From the NCBI RefSeq assembly GCF_009938165.1, contig NZ_AP019649.1, positions 1,426,001-1,490,000 on the forward strand: DNA of 64,000 nt. The letters run 5' to 3'. Positions 49,139 to 58,426 of the stretch are shown here, piece by piece. A program made the position numbers and the translations under genes. The notes under the pieces are model-generated. The model was not told where the DNA came from. It did not search any database and worked only from the letters and a program-made list of their open reading frames with translations. The DNA is from Vibrio taketomensis (GTDB lineage: Bacteria; Pseudomonadota; Gammaproteobacteria; Enterobacterales; Vibrionaceae). How positions within the stretch are numbered: position 1 is the first letter of the stretch; every line of letters begins with the position of its first letter.

Positions 49139-49396
49139 ATGTACGCAAACGAACTATTAGATGCCTATAAAAAGGCTCAAAACTACGTACAAGACAAACA
49201 GATTGCCCATGATTTAAATCTTGAAGCGAATAAGATTAGTAAAATGCGCAAAGGGATTCGTTATGTGTCTGATGAGGAAGCAATTTTTCTTGCTGAAGGC
49301 GCAGGAATTGAACCAGAGATAGCTTTGTTAGGATGTCACGCTGACCGCAATGATAATCCAGCAATAAAAGCACTGGAAGCATTGCAAAAAGTTTAA
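49139..49396 (+). CDS. DUF3693 phage repressor-like protein
   Basis: 85-residue helix-turn-helix protein: MYANELLDAYKKAQNYVQDK, QIAHDLNLEANKISKMRKGI (helix-turn-helix), RYVSDEEAIFLAEGAGIEPE. DUF3693 proteins hold the place of the RstR repressor in VGJ-like and related Vibrio filamentous phages. GGAGGTG precedes the ATG. The frame is intact, in contrast to nearly all other genes of the element. It is divergent from the phage operon, with three palindromes between. Confidence 0.8.
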   Translation: MYANELLDAYKKAQNYVQDKQIAHDLNLEANKISKMRKGIRYVSDEEAIFLAEGAGIEPEIALLGCHADRNDNPAIKALEALQKV

Positions 49397-49418
49397 CGGG
49401 CTGGGATTGTCAGGTATT

Positions 49419-49502
49419 TCAATGATTTGCGGCGGTTTGGCGTTGGTAATTTCAAGCCCTGTAAAGCATTATTACAGTGCGCATTATTATATTATGTTAA
49501 AT
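49419..49502 (+). repeat. Right copy of prophage-flanking repeat
   Basis: TCAATGATTTGCGGCGG, then TTGGTAATTTCAAGCCC and ATTACAGTGCGCATTA; counterpart of 39918-39993, with about 10 extra bases. Confidence 0.7.
49476..49502 (+). other. attR: dif-like XerCD site
   Basis: Both arms, AGTGCGCATTA and TTATGTTAAAT, are identical to V. cholerae dif1 as I remember it; the centre TTATA has five bases rather than six, possibly another lost base. Right boundary of the prophage. Confidence 0.85.
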
Positions 49503-49797
49503 GATATGTAAACAAACCCAAATCATTATCGCTTCATAGCTATCCTTCTCTCCTTGATTGTAGATGTATCTGGCTATTGTACTTAACATAATTGATTTAC
49601 CATAAATACTTAATAATCATATGGTTATCTAAAGATACCAATATGGTTATTAAGATCTAACTATCTGTATTGTCGTCAAATCTCATTAGTTGTTTTGATT
49701 GTCTTTGGCGGTACTCATTTACTTTAGTTACTTTATGAGAGATTAGGCTCGACGGCCCAAATCTCTTGAATGAAAACTACCAATACGTTGGTCTCTA

Positions 49798-50148
49798 TTA
49801 GTTAAAAACCAATTCTACGTTATAGCTTTGCTTTGATTGGCGATTAACAAATTCAACGTTTACGATGTTCTTGTATGGTAATTGCCAATGTTGTGGTTGT
49901 TTCAATTTCAGACCTTCGCTGACTAAATCCCATCTTTTATTTTCTGTTTTGATCTCGATGTTTCCATCGCTCACTTGAGCGCTAAATACGCTCTCATTCA
50001 CCTCAAAATTACAAACTTCAGCTGCGTTACAGTTCACGACTGTTTTTGCTTCATAGGTAAACGTACGCCAGAAAAACACTACAATTAGCAGCGTTAACAT
50101 GATGATTATTTGAGCAAAACGACCTTTGGTGAGTTTTTCTGCGGCCAT
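49798..50148 (-). CDS. Hypothetical membrane-anchored protein upstream of ccoN
   Basis: 116 residues from ATG 50148 (GAGAAG upstream; an in-frame TTG at 50172 is possible). Short cytoplasmic start MAAEKLTKGRFAQ, one transmembrane helix IIIMLTLLIVVFFWRTFTY, then a periplasmic beta-rich domain with two cysteines (VNCNAAEVCNFEVNES). I do not recognise the family. Divergent from the cbb3 oxidase genes, where vibrios carry a similar conserved small gene in my memory; a role in oxidase assembly is only a guess. Confidence 0.65.
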   Translation of the reverse strand: MAAEKLTKGRFAQIIIMLTLLIVVFFWRTFTYEAKTVVNCNAAEVCNFEVNESVFSAQVSDGNIEIKTENKRWDLVSEGLKLKQPQHWQLPYKNIVNVEFVNRQSKQSYNVELVFN

Positions 50149-50409
50149 ATCGAACTTCTCTCCGTGCAACAAACTTCAAACTTTTAAAATAAAACGGCTA
50201 TTCCCGACCTTTAGTAAGGTTACTACTCTGTCATTGAAATGTTAAATGCGGTAGTATTTATTCCTGAAAATGCCACTTTTTATTAAAAATTACCATGATT
50301 ATTTAACCACTTAAGCTGGTCAAGTATTCGAAGGCAATTTGGGGGGCATTACGACATGTGTCGTGTTGGAAGTAAAGTGTAGTAATTAGCAAATTGGAAG
50401 CATATAAAT

Positions 50410-51837
50410 ATGAGCCAAGAAAAGCCGCTTGAACAAGACTACAACTATACTGTCGTTCGTCAGTTTACCTTAGTGACTATTCTCTGGGGTATTGTTGGTA
50501 TGGCAGTTGGTGTCTTGATCGCCGCTCAACTAGTATGGCCACAGTTAAATTTTGATACGCCGTGGTTGACGTATAGCCGTTTACGTCCTCTTCATACTAA
50601 TGCGGTTATTTTTGCGTTTGGTACCAGTGCATTGTTTGCAACATCCTATTATGTTGTACAGCGTACTTGTCAAACGCGTTTATTTGGAGGCCCTCTCGTA
50701 CCATTCACATTTTGGGGTTGGCAAGCAATTATACTCGCCGCCGCAATCACTCTACCTCTCGGTTATACCTCTGGTAAAGAGTACGCTGAGTTAGAGTGGC
50801 CGATCGATATCGCTATTGCCATCGTCTGGGTTTCTTATGCAATCGTGTTCTTCGGAACTCTCATCAAACGTAATACCTCACACATTTATGTAGCCAACTG
50901 GTTCTTCGGTGCGTTTATTATCACCGTTGCAGTCCTACATATCGTAAACAGTATGGCGATACCTGTTGCTCTAGGTAAGTCTTACTCTATTTACGCCGGT
51001 GCAGTTGATGCGATGGTTCAGTGGTGGTACGGACACAATGCGGTAGGTTTTCTTTTGACTGCTGGTTTCTTGGGTATGATGTACTATTTTGTTCCTAAGC
51101 AAGCTGAGCGCCCGGTTTATTCTTACCGTCTCTCTATCGTTCACTTCTGGGCACTAGTGTCTCTATACATTTGGGCTGGTCCTCACCACCTGCACTACAC
51201 AGCGCTTCCTGACTGGACCCAGTCACTTGGCATGGTGATGTCATTGGTGCTGTTTGCTCCTTCTTGGGGTGGCATGATTAACGGTATTATGACGCTCTCA
51301 GGGGCATGGCATAAGCTGCGTTACGATCCAATCTTACGATTCCTTATTGTTTCACTGTCTTTCTATGGAATGTCGACCTTCGAAGGTCCGATGATGTCTA
51401 TTAAGACGGTTAACGCTCTATCCCACTATACCGACTGGACAATTGGTCATGTTCACTCAGGTGCTCTAGGTTGGGTTGCAATGGTATCGATTGGTTCGGT
51501 ATATCACCTAATTCCACGACTATTTAACCAAGAACGTATGTATTCAGTTAGTCTGATTAATGCTCACTTCTGGTTAGCGACGATCGGTACAGTTCTGTAT
51601 ATCGTAGCTATGTGGATCTCTGGTGTAATGCAAGGTCTGATGTGGCGTGCAGTTAACTCTGACGGCACCCTAACCTACAGCTTCGTTGAATCGGTTCAAG
51701 CCTCTTACCCATTCTACACGGTGCGTTTCATAGGTGGATTTATCTTCCTATCAGGTATGTTCTTAATGGCATATAACGCATACAAAACTATCACTGCACC
51801 ATCTCATAGCCTTCGAGCTATTGAGCAACCGGCATAA
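50410..51837 (+). CDS. ccoN: Cytochrome c oxidase cbb3-type subunit I
   Basis: Catalytic subunit of the high-affinity oxidase for microaerobic respiration; twelve transmembrane helices carry the low-spin haem b and the haem b3-CuB centre. Haem and copper ligands are visible in [51 protein letters not shown] and [15 protein letters not shown]. The 475-residue length is normal. Starts the operon ccoN-ccoO-ccoQ-ccoP. Upstream, a degenerate FNR-like half pair (TTAAG-CTG-GTCAA, ~50308-50320) is too imperfect to claim. Confidence 0.97.
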   Translation: MSQEKPLEQDYNYTVVRQFTLVTILWGIVGMAVGVLIAAQLVWPQLNFDTPWLTYSRLRPLHTNAVIFAFGTSALFATSYYVVQRTCQTRLFGGPLVPFTFWGWQAIILAAAITLPLGYTSGKEYAELEWPIDIAIAIVWVSYAIVFFGTLIKRNTSHIYVANWFFGAFIITVAVLHIVNSMAIPVALGKSYSIYAGAVDAMVQWWYGHNAVGFLLTAGFLGMMYYFVPKQAERPVYSYRLSIVHFWALVSLYIWAGPHHLHYTALPDWTQSLGMVMSLVLFAPSWGGMINGIMTLSGAWHKLRYDPILRFLIVSLSFYGMSTFEGPMMSIKTVNALSHYTDWTIGHVHSGALGWVAMVSIGSVYHLIPRLFNQERMYSVSLINAHFWLATIGTVLYIVAMWISGVMQGLMWRAVNSDGTLTYSFVESVQASYPFYTVRFIGGFIFLSGMFLMAYNAYKTITAPSHSLRAIEQPA

Positions 51838-51849
51838 GGAGATTGAAGA

Positions 51850-52470
51850 ATGAGCTCAAATTCTAATAATCGCCACGAAATTGTCGAACGCAATGTTGGT
51901 CTACTCGCGATTCTGATCGTTTTTGCAATCAGTTTGGGCGCTTTGGTAGAAATCACCCCACTGATTTTTCAAAAGCAAACCACAGAGCCAGTAGAAAATC
52001 TACGTGCGTATTCTGCTTTGGAAATGGAAGGCCGTGATGTTTACATTCGAGAAGGTTGTAACACCTGTCATAGCCAAATGATTCGCCCATTCCGCTCTGA
52101 GACTGAGCGTTACGGCCACTATTCTGTCGCCGGTGAAAGCGTCTGGGAACACCCATTTTTATGGGGTTCTAAACGTACTGGTCCAGATTTGGCTCGTGTT
52201 GGCGGACGTTACTCTGATGAATGGCATCGTGTTCACCTGATCGACCCACGCGAGTTGGTTCCTGAGTCAAACATGCCTGGTTTCCCATGGCTTGAAGAGA
52301 ATTTCCTTGATGGCAAACTCACTCAGAAAAAACTTGAGATTTTCCGCAATCAGTTTGGCGTACCCTACACCGATGAACAGATTGCAAGTGCCGCTTCAGA
52401 TGTAGAAGGTAAAACTGAGATGGATGCCATCATCGCTTATCTTCAATCTCTCGGTCATGCAATGAAGTAA
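51850..52470 (+). CDS. ccoO: Cytochrome c oxidase cbb3-type subunit II
   Basis: Membrane-anchored mono-haem cytochrome c passing electrons from CcoP to CcoN. One N-terminal transmembrane helix ([20 protein letters not shown]), then the haem motif [10 protein letters not shown] at about residues 72-81 and the axial methionine region [12 protein letters not shown]. 206 residues, standard. Twelve bases after ccoN. Confidence 0.97.
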   Translation: MSSNSNNRHEIVERNVGLLAILIVFAISLGALVEITPLIFQKQTTEPVENLRAYSALEMEGRDVYIREGCNTCHSQMIRPFRSETERYGHYSVAGESVWEHPFLWGSKRTGPDLARVGGRYSDEWHRVHLIDPRELVPESNMPGFPWLEENFLDGKLTQKKLEIFRNQFGVPYTDEQIASAASDVEGKTEMDAIIAYLQSLGHAMK

Positions 52471-52480
52471 GGAGGCTAGT

Positions 52481-52654
52481 ATGGATATCGGTACTATTCA
52501 CAGTATTTGGACCATCGTGCTTTTTGTCAGCTTTTTAGGTGTGGTTTGGTGGGCATATGGTAAAAGCCGTAAAGCTCGCTTTGATGAAGCCGCTAACCTA
52601 ATTTTCGCGGATGAAAAGCAGGCGCCGAGTAAAGATCAAGGAGTGACCAAGTAA
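52481..52654 (+). CDS. ccoQ: cbb3 oxidase subunit CcoQ
   Basis: 57-residue single-pass protein: MDIGTIHSIWTIVLFVSFLG, VVWWAYGKSRKARFDEAANL, then a short polar tail. Stabilises the oxidase. AAGGAGG ribosome-binding site overlaps the end of ccoO; its stop overlaps the ccoP start (TAATG). Confidence 0.93.
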   Translation: MDIGTIHSIWTIVLFVSFLGVVWWAYGKSRKARFDEAANLIFADEKQAPSKDQGVTK

Positions 52655-53631
52655 TGACGACATTTTGGAGTCTATGGATAATTATTATCACGGTCGGCAC
52701 TCTGCTTGGCTGTGCTGCCCTACTTTATTGGTGCCTTAAAGATAAAATGGGTGTCGAAGAAGGCGCAGATATGGGACACGAATACGATGGTATTCGTGAG
52801 CTCAATAACCCACTACCTAAGTGGTGGAGTTACTTGTTCGTCGGGACATTTATTTTCGCTGCTATTTATTTAGCGTTGTACCCTGGACTTGGCAATTTCA
52901 AGGGATTTCTTGGTTGGCAAAGCTCAAACCAAACGGTACGTTCGTTAGATGAGTCGCGAGTTGCGATCAGCGATGCGCAAGAAAACAAACAGCTAGACCA
53001 GTACGCAAAAGAACTCGACGATGCTGACGCCTATTTTGGTGAAGCATTCCGTCGTATGGCTTATGTAGACGGAACCGACCAATTAAAACCGATTCCGGAT
53101 ATCGCTCAAGATCCTGAAGCACTTAAGGTTGGTCAACGTTTGTTCTTGCAAAACTGTTCGCAATGTCATGGTTCTGATGCCCGTGGTCAAACAGGTTTTC
53201 CTAACCTAACGGATAACGCTTGGTTGTATGGTGGTGAACCAGCAGCGATTGTTAATACCGTGATGAATGGCCGTGTCGGTATGATGGCGGCATGGAAAGA
53301 TGCACTCGGTGATGACGGTGTCCGTGAAGTGGTGAGTTATACCCTCAGCTTATCTGGTCGCTCAGTTAACGCGAAAGAAGCTGAAGCGGGTAAAGCACGT
53401 TTTGTTGTCTGCGCTGCGTGTCATGGTACAGACGGCAAAGGTAACCCAACATTAGGTGCACCTGATTTAACTGACCAATACTGGATTTACGGTGGTTCGC
53501 GAGCTGCAGTTACTCAGACCGTTAATTACGGTCGTAACGGTGTCATGCCAGCTTGGAAAGATATTTTAGGTGAAGACAAAGTTCAGCTTGTTTCTGCCTA
53601 TGTCTGGAGCCTCAGTAATTCAGATAATTAA
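52654..53631 (+). CDS. ccoP: Cytochrome c oxidase cbb3-type subunit III
   Basis: Di-haem cytochrome c, entry point for electrons from soluble or membrane cytochromes c. Two N-terminal transmembrane helices, YDGIRELNNPLPKWW between them, and two haem motifs: NCSQCHGSDARG and VCAACHGTDGKG. 325 residues as expected. Last gene before a strong hairpin. Confidence 0.97.
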   Translation: MTTFWSLWIIIITVGTLLGCAALLYWCLKDKMGVEEGADMGHEYDGIRELNNPLPKWWSYLFVGTFIFAAIYLALYPGLGNFKGFLGWQSSNQTVRSLDESRVAISDAQENKQLDQYAKELDDADAYFGEAFRRMAYVDGTDQLKPIPDIAQDPEALKVGQRLFLQNCSQCHGSDARGQTGFPNLTDNAWLYGGEPAAIVNTVMNGRVGMMAAWKDALGDDGVREVVSYTLSLSGRSVNAKEAEAGKARFVVCAACHGTDGKGNPTLGAPDLTDQYWIYGGSRAAVTQTVNYGRNGVMPAWKDILGEDKVQLVSAYVWSLSNSDN

Positions 53632-53682
53632 CACCAACCCAGTGGAGTTCTGCGTATCATAGCAAAGAACTTCTTAGATCAG

Positions 53683-53712
53683 TGACAGCCCCTTTCTTTA
53701 GGGGCTGTCATT
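53683..53712 (+). terminator. ccoP terminator
   Basis: TGACAGCCCC, 8-nt loop, GGGGCTGTCA, TTTCGTT. Very strong stem with a modest T-run. Confidence 0.7.
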
Positions 53713-53756
53713 TCGTTAAAGTCATTTAAGTTTCACTATTATTTGAGAACTTTTTT

Positions 53757-54236
53757 ATGGTAAAGCCTTGGTATAAGCAGTTTTGGCCGTGGTTTTTGAT
53801 TGCCCTTCCTCTAACTGTTGTGGTTGCAGCATTTGTAACCTTGTCGATTGCTATTAAAAATTCACCGTCTTTAGTCACTGAGGATTACTATAAAAAAGGT
53901 AAAGGTATCAACATCGATATCTCAAAACTGACTGTGGCTAAAGATCTAGGCCTTAAAGCCAACATCCAAACAGTAGATAATCAAATCATTATTCAGTTCG
54001 ATAAGGGACAACTTGATAACTTCCCTGCAATTTCGGCAATGTTTGCCCACCGTACACTGAGCGATCGCGATTTTAGTCGCCTGATTACCTCTGATACATC
54101 AGGGAAATATCGCATAGTGCTTGAAAATCCTCTTCAAGGGCCATGGTTTATCGAGTTGAGTCCCCACGATAAATCTTGGTTGATTCAAGGTAGAGTTACC
54201 TTCCCATCTAAGTCAGTCACAACGTTAATGGAATAA
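53757..54236 (+). CDS. fixH: FixH family protein
   Basis: 159-residue membrane protein needed for cbb3 oxidase maturation, probably with the copper pump CcoI. N-terminal helix FWPWFLIALPLTVVVAAFVT, the family signature PSLVTEDYYKKGKGIN, then a periplasmic beta domain. Followed after three bases by ccoI. Confidence 0.9.
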   Translation: MVKPWYKQFWPWFLIALPLTVVVAAFVTLSIAIKNSPSLVTEDYYKKGKGINIDISKLTVAKDLGLKANIQTVDNQIIIQFDKGQLDNFPAISAMFAHRTLSDRDFSRLITSDTSGKYRIVLENPLQGPWFIELSPHDKSWLIQGRVTFPSKSVTTLME

Positions 54237-54239
54237 CCT

Positions 54240-56612
54240 ATGAGTAAATCGTGTTATCACTGCGGTGAAGATGTACCAGTCAACACGGACTACAAAGTAG
54301 AAATCTTAGGGCAGATTCGCGACATGTGTTGCCCGGGCTGTGAAACCGTCGCGCAAACAATTGTCGATAGCGGATTAGTTTCTTATTACCAATATCGTAC
54401 CGCAACAGCAGAAAAATCCGACTTGGTGCCAGAACAGTTACAGGCACTGCTGCATTACGATAACCAAGAAGTACAAAGAGAGTTTGTACGTAGTAACGAA
54501 AATCTTTCTGAAGTGACATTGTCACTCGACGGAATCTCATGTGCAGCTTGTGCGTGGTTAATTGAAAAACAACTACTGCACTGTGACGGAGTGGTTACGA
54601 TCCGTGTCAATACCACGACAAATCGAGCTCTGCTTGCATGGGATAACACCAAAACGAGACTCAGCGAATTACTCACAACAGTTCACCGCTTAGGGTATAA
54701 AGCCGCACCATTTGAAGCTGACACGCAAGAAGAGGCTTACCATCGAGCAATGAAGCAATATCTCTATCGATTAGGTATAGCTGGTCTTGCGACTATGCAA
54801 GTTATGATGCTGGCTGTCGCGCTTTACCTTGAAGTATTTGGTGACCTTGATACCGAGTTTCGTAACTACTTCCGATGGGTCAGCTTGATTTTTGCTACAC
54901 CAGTCATGTTGTACTCTGCTCTGCCTTTCTATATTAATGCGTGGCGAAGTCTGCGAGGAAGAACGTTGGGGATGGACGTCCCTGTTTCAGTCGCTATGAT
55001 TTTTGCTTATGTCGCCAGCGTTATCGCAACGATAACAGAACAAGGTGAAGTGTTTTTTGAATCAATCTCGATGTTCGCATTTTTCTTACTCGTCGGACGA
55101 TTCTTAGAAATGCGTGCTCGCCGCAAAGCCGCCGCCGCGAGCGGTAACCTACTTAAATTAATTCCGGCGATGGCGACAACGCTTGAAGGTGATCAGGTAC
55201 CGGTTAAATCATTAGTCATCGGCGATAAAGTTCGAGTGTTACCCGGAGAGCATGTTCCCGCTGACGGAAAAATCGCCCAAGGTAGAGTGCATATTGATGA
55301 GTCTATGCTCACAGGTGAATCTGTACCGGTAGTTAAAACAGTTGGCGAGCCGGTGTTTGCTGGAACTCTTAACGGTGAAGAAGCATTTGTGCTTGAGGTA
55401 CAAGCTAGTAAAGCAGAATCAATGATTTCTCACATCGTTAGATTACAGGATGAAGCACAATTATCTAAGCCTAAGATTGCGGAAATCGCGGATATCGTCG
55501 CTCGCTATTTTGTTGCAGCTATCCTTATTATCGCAGCCGGCACATGGTTTTATTGGCAACAGCATCAACCAGATGATGCGTTTTGGATTATGTTGGCAGT
55601 GTTAGTCGCGACTTGTCCTTGCGCACTATCCCTTGCCACCCCGACAGCATTAACCTGTGCAACATCTCGTATGGGAAATTTTGGCATTCTATTGCGCAAA
55701 AGTCATGTGTTTGAAACCTTGTGTAAAGTTAACCACTTGATCGTAGATAAGACAGGGACGCTTACTCGTGGCGAAATTGAAATTAGCCACGTGAATGTGC
55801 TGGGTGATATGGCGGAAAACGAAGCGTTGGCACTGGCCGCAGCACTTGAGGCTCACGCAAATCATCCTCTAGCCAAAGCTTTCCGGCCCTACTTTGATAC
55901 TGATGTAAAACTGCACTCGATTGAAAATGTCATCGGTTCAGGTGTTCGTGCTATCTACCAAGGAAAAGAGATAAGGATTGGTAACGCAGATTTTGTCTTA
56001 GATAACAATAATGCCACCGAGGCCAATTCGATTTATTTGTCGTTAGACAACATACACATCGCGACGTTTGTTTATCACGATCCCGTGCGCAAAGAATCAC
56101 AAACTTTAATAGAACAATTTAAAGCGGCTGGTATTCGCGTGACATTGCTTACTGGTGATTCGATTAAAAATGCTCAGTTGGTTGCCAAACAAATTGGTAT
56201 TGACGATATCGTTGCCGATGCAAAACCAAAAGATAAGCTGGATTATTTAAACAACTGTGCGGCCGACGATATTACTATGATGATTGGCGATGGTATTAAT
56301 GATGCGCCAACGCTTGCCGGCGCCCATTTATCAATAGCGATGGGTGGCGGTACCGATGTAGCTAAAGCCTCGGCGGATATGGTTCTACTCGGCGATAACT
56401 TAGATCGTATTCTGAAAGCCCGTGAGTTAGCACTAAAAACTAGACGTATCATTGCTGAAAACCTAGCTTGGTCTTTGGGATACAATCTGTTAATACTACC
56501 TTTGGCAGTCGCTGGTCTTGTCGCGCCCTATTTTGCCGTCGTTGGAATGTCAGCCAGTTCAATTATCGTGGTCTCGAATTCACTGCGGCTGTTAAAGACT
56601 CAAGGAAAGTAA
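54240..56612 (+). CDS. ccoI: Copper-transporting P1B-type ATPase CcoI/FixI
   Basis: Pumps copper for insertion into the cbb3 oxidase CuB site. N-terminal metal-binding regions: CYHCGEDV, MCCPGCETVA and CAACAWLIEK (HMA domain). Eight membrane helices with the CPC motif in ATCPCALSLATPTALT. Phosphorylation motif DKTGTLTRGE, TGES actuator loop (MLTGESVPV), the HP in ANHPLAKAF and hinge GDGINDAPTL. 790 residues, normal. Part of fixH-ccoI-ccoS. Confidence 0.96.
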   Translation: MSKSCYHCGEDVPVNTDYKVEILGQIRDMCCPGCETVAQTIVDSGLVSYYQYRTATAEKSDLVPEQLQALLHYDNQEVQREFVRSNENLSEVTLSLDGISCAACAWLIEKQLLHCDGVVTIRVNTTTNRALLAWDNTKTRLSELLTTVHRLGYKAAPFEADTQEEAYHRAMKQYLYRLGIAGLATMQVMMLAVALYLEVFGDLDTEFRNYFRWVSLIFATPVMLYSALPFYINAWRSLRGRTLGMDVPVSVAMIFAYVASVIATITEQGEVFFESISMFAFFLLVGRFLEMRARRKAAAASGNLLKLIPAMATTLEGDQVPVKSLVIGDKVRVLPGEHVPADGKIAQGRVHIDESMLTGESVPVVKTVGEPVFAGTLNGEEAFVLEVQASKAESMISHIVRLQDEAQLSKPKIAEIADIVARYFVAAILIIAAGTWFYWQQHQPDDAFWIMLAVLVATCPCALSLATPTALTCATSRMGNFGILLRKSHVFETLCKVNHLIVDKTGTLTRGEIEISHVNVLGDMAENEALALAAALEAHANHPLAKAFRPYFDTDVKLHSIENVIGSGVRAIYQGKEIRIGNADFVLDNNNATEANSIYLSLDNIHIATFVYHDPVRKESQTLIEQFKAAGIRVTLLTGDSIKNAQLVAKQIGIDDIVADAKPKDKLDYLNNCAADDITMMIGDGINDAPTLAGAHLSIAMGGGTDVAKASADMVLLGDNLDRILKARELALKTRRIIAENLAWSLGYNLLILPLAVAGLVAPYFAVVGMSASSIIVVSNSLRLLKTQGK

Positions 56613-56615
56613 GTC

Positions 56616-56777
56616 ATGGAAAGCCTCTATATATTGATACCGATTGCGATAGTATTAGTCGCGATTGCGGTTGCGATCTTTTTGTGGGCAGTAAAAAGCG
56701 AACAATTTGAAGATTTAGAACGTCAAGGTCACAACATTCTCTTTGATGAAGATGAACAGGATCGAAATAGAAAATGA
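56616..56777 (+). CDS. ccoS: cbb3 oxidase maturation protein CcoS
   Basis: 53 residues: MESLYILIPIAIVLVAIAVA with FLWAVKSEQFEDLERQG and a charged acidic tail. The single helix followed by QFEDLxxxG is the CcoS signature; it is needed for cofactor insertion. Its TGA overlaps the start of the next gene (ATGA). Confidence 0.93.
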   Translation: MESLYILIPIAIVLVAIAVAIFLWAVKSEQFEDLERQGHNILFDEDEQDRNRK

Positions 56778-57448
56778 ACGGTGATGTCGTTGCTGCCTTC
56801 GTTGTTGGCTTAATCGGCGCAGGCCACTGTGTGGGTATGTGTGGCGGGATAGCGTCTCTTTTGTCCATAGGCCAAGACAAATCATCCCCACTTGTCCCTC
56901 TTTATTATAATTTTGGACGCATTTTCAGCTACGCGCTGCTTGGTGGTGTAATTGGTGGCGCGGTTTCAACTGTTGCAGACGTCGCAAATTTGAATCAAAG
57001 TTTTGCTTGGCTGAGGCTGGTTGCAGCGTTGTTTATGGTGTTATTAGCCTGTTACATAGGACGTTGGTGGAATGGTCTCTTAGTGATTGAAAAAATGGGA
57101 CAATCCCTTTGGAAACTCATCTCTCCTGCAGGAAAAAAGCTGTTGCCTCTTAAACATCCTAGTCATGCCATACCATTTGGATTTATATGGGGTTGGCTGC
57201 CATGTGGCCTTGTCTACTCTACTCTCACATGGGCTGTTGTCTCGGGAAGTAGCGTGAATGGAGCTTTAATAATGGCGAGTTTCGGATTAGGCACCGTTCC
57301 AGCGATGATTGCTGTCGGATATGGCTCTCGATATTTTCACAACTTGCAACAATCTGTCATTTTCAGAAACTCAGCGGCAGTATTGATCTTAGGTTATGGC
57401 CTATTTACAGCCTATGGTGCAGTCAATTTGTTACTGATTCAAAGATAG
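56774..57448 (+). CDS. TauE/SafE-like membrane protein linked to cbb3 assembly
   Basis: 224 residues, about six transmembrane helices. Two metal-site-like motifs are notable: GAGHCVGMCGG at residues ~17-27 and WGWLPCGLVYSTLTWA near 138. Genes of this type (DUF2 family / sulfite exporter TauE/SafE-like) follow ccoS in many proteobacteria and are proposed to carry copper or reductant; the function is not established. Four-base overlap with ccoS. Confidence 0.8.
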   Translation: MNGDVVAAFVVGLIGAGHCVGMCGGIASLLSIGQDKSSPLVPLYYNFGRIFSYALLGGVIGGAVSTVADVANLNQSFAWLRLVAALFMVLLACYIGRWWNGLLVIEKMGQSLWKLISPAGKKLLPLKHPSHAIPFGFIWGWLPCGLVYSTLTWAVVSGSSVNGALIMASFGLGTVPAMIAVGYGSRYFHNLQQSVIFRNSAAVLILGYGLFTAYGAVNLLLIQR

Positions 57449-57504
57449 ATAACTGTTTCTACGCACCTTTTTCACTACCTTTATATTTCAAGGGTGGTAA
57501 AATA

Positions 57505-57518
57505 TTGATGTATATCAA
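57505..57518. promoter_or_regulatory. FNR box upstream of fnr
   Basis: TTGATGTATATCAA, a perfect match to the TTGAT-N4-ATCAA consensus, 17 bp before the fnr ATG. The nearness to the start suggests autorepression. Confidence 0.85.
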
Positions 57519-57534
57519 ATAGTGAAAGGTTGTT

Positions 57535-58280
57535 ATGATTTCTGAAAAGCCTGCAAAACGCATTCAGTCGGGTGGTTGTGCGATACATTGTCAAGATTGC
57601 AGCATCAGTCAGCTTTGTATTCCATTTACTCTAAATGAATCTGAACTTGATCAACTTGACCAAATCATTGAACGCAAAAAGCCAATTCAAAAAGGCCAAG
57701 AGCTATTTAAAGCTGGTGATGAATTGAAATCTCTGTATGCAATTCGTTCCGGCACGATCAAAAGCTACACCATTACTGAACAAGGTGATGAGCAGATAAC
57801 TGCATTCCACCTTGCTGGAGACTTGGTGGGTTTTGATGCAATTACTGATGACAGTCATCCTAGTTTCGCTCAAGCGCTTGAGACATCAATGGTTTGTGAA
57901 ATTCCATACGAAATCTTGGATGACCTATCAGGTAAAATGCCTAAACTACGTCAGCAAATCATGCGTTTGATGAGTAGTGAAATCAAAGGCGACCAAGAGA
58001 TGATCTTGTTGTTATCTAAAAAGAATGCCGAAGAACGTCTCGCTGCATTTTTATACAACCTTTCAACTCGTTTTTCACAACGTGGATTTAGCCCGCGAGA
58101 ATTCCGTCTAACCATGACACGTGGTGACATCGGCAACTATTTGGGTCTGACCGTTGAAACAATCAGTCGCCTGCTAGGACGTTTTCAAAAGTCTGAAATT
58201 CTTAGTGTAAAGGTAAATACATCACGATCATCGATCACGATGCGTTGATGCAATTAGCTGGCGTCTCTACAGAATCCTAA
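57535..58280 (+). CDS. fnr: Fumarate/nitrate reduction transcriptional regulator Fnr, frame shift near 3' end
   Basis: Oxygen-sensing regulator with a [4Fe-4S] cluster held by the cysteines in [14 protein letters not shown] and the one in [10 protein letters not shown]. Central cyclic-nucleotide-fold and dimerisation helix, then helix-turn-helix [20 protein letters not shown]. The frame ends early at 58248 (VKVNTSRSS). One missing G near 58207-58213 would restore [20 protein letters not shown] to a TAA at 58278-58280, the usual Fnr end, for 248 residues. Likely controls the adjacent cbb3 genes. Confidence 0.95.
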
Positions 58281-58288
58281 CAACTTCA

Positions 58289-58330
58289 ATGATGTAGCTT
58301 CACAATGAGCTACATCATAATTTCTTTCTT
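58289..58330 (+). terminator. fnr terminator
   Basis: ATGATGTAGCT, 8-nt loop, AGCTACATCAT, then AATTTCTTTCTTTC. It starts after the repaired fnr stop, supporting that end. Confidence 0.75.
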
Positions 58331-58426
58331 TCAGTATTTTACTAAAATATTCTTTCGAACTGCGCTAAAGTGATCATGTCGGCTTAAAGACTTACTAATA
58401 AGTCGCCACTTCATGGAGGAGTTACG

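Larger units (their letters stand above)
39994..49475. mobile_element. Filamentous (inovirus) prophage integrated at dif
   Basis: About 9.5 kb between two dif-like sites. Minus-strand module from right to left: exonuclease, small membrane protein, rolling-circle initiator, probable ssDNA-binding protein, small membrane protein, major coat protein, terminator, pIII-like protein, pVI-like protein, Zot, two small genes. Plus-strand genes at both ends encode regulators (DUF3693 right, DUF3653-like left) and a membrane coiled-coil protein. No integrase is present, as expected for phages using host XerC/XerD. Most genes carry several frame breaks, so this copy may be defective or its sequence poor. 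Confidence 0.9.
49397..49797. other. 401-bp right prophage end and chromosomal flank
   Basis: Contains the right repeat and attR (to 49502), then about 300 bp of AT-rich chromosomal sequence with no gene seen. Confidence 0.5.

Noticed and set aside
50300..50325. FNR-like site upstream of ccoN (TTAAG-CTG-GTCAA)
   Set aside because: Spacer is three instead of four bases and the half-sites are imperfect. It could be a real box hit by an indel, but I cannot support it.
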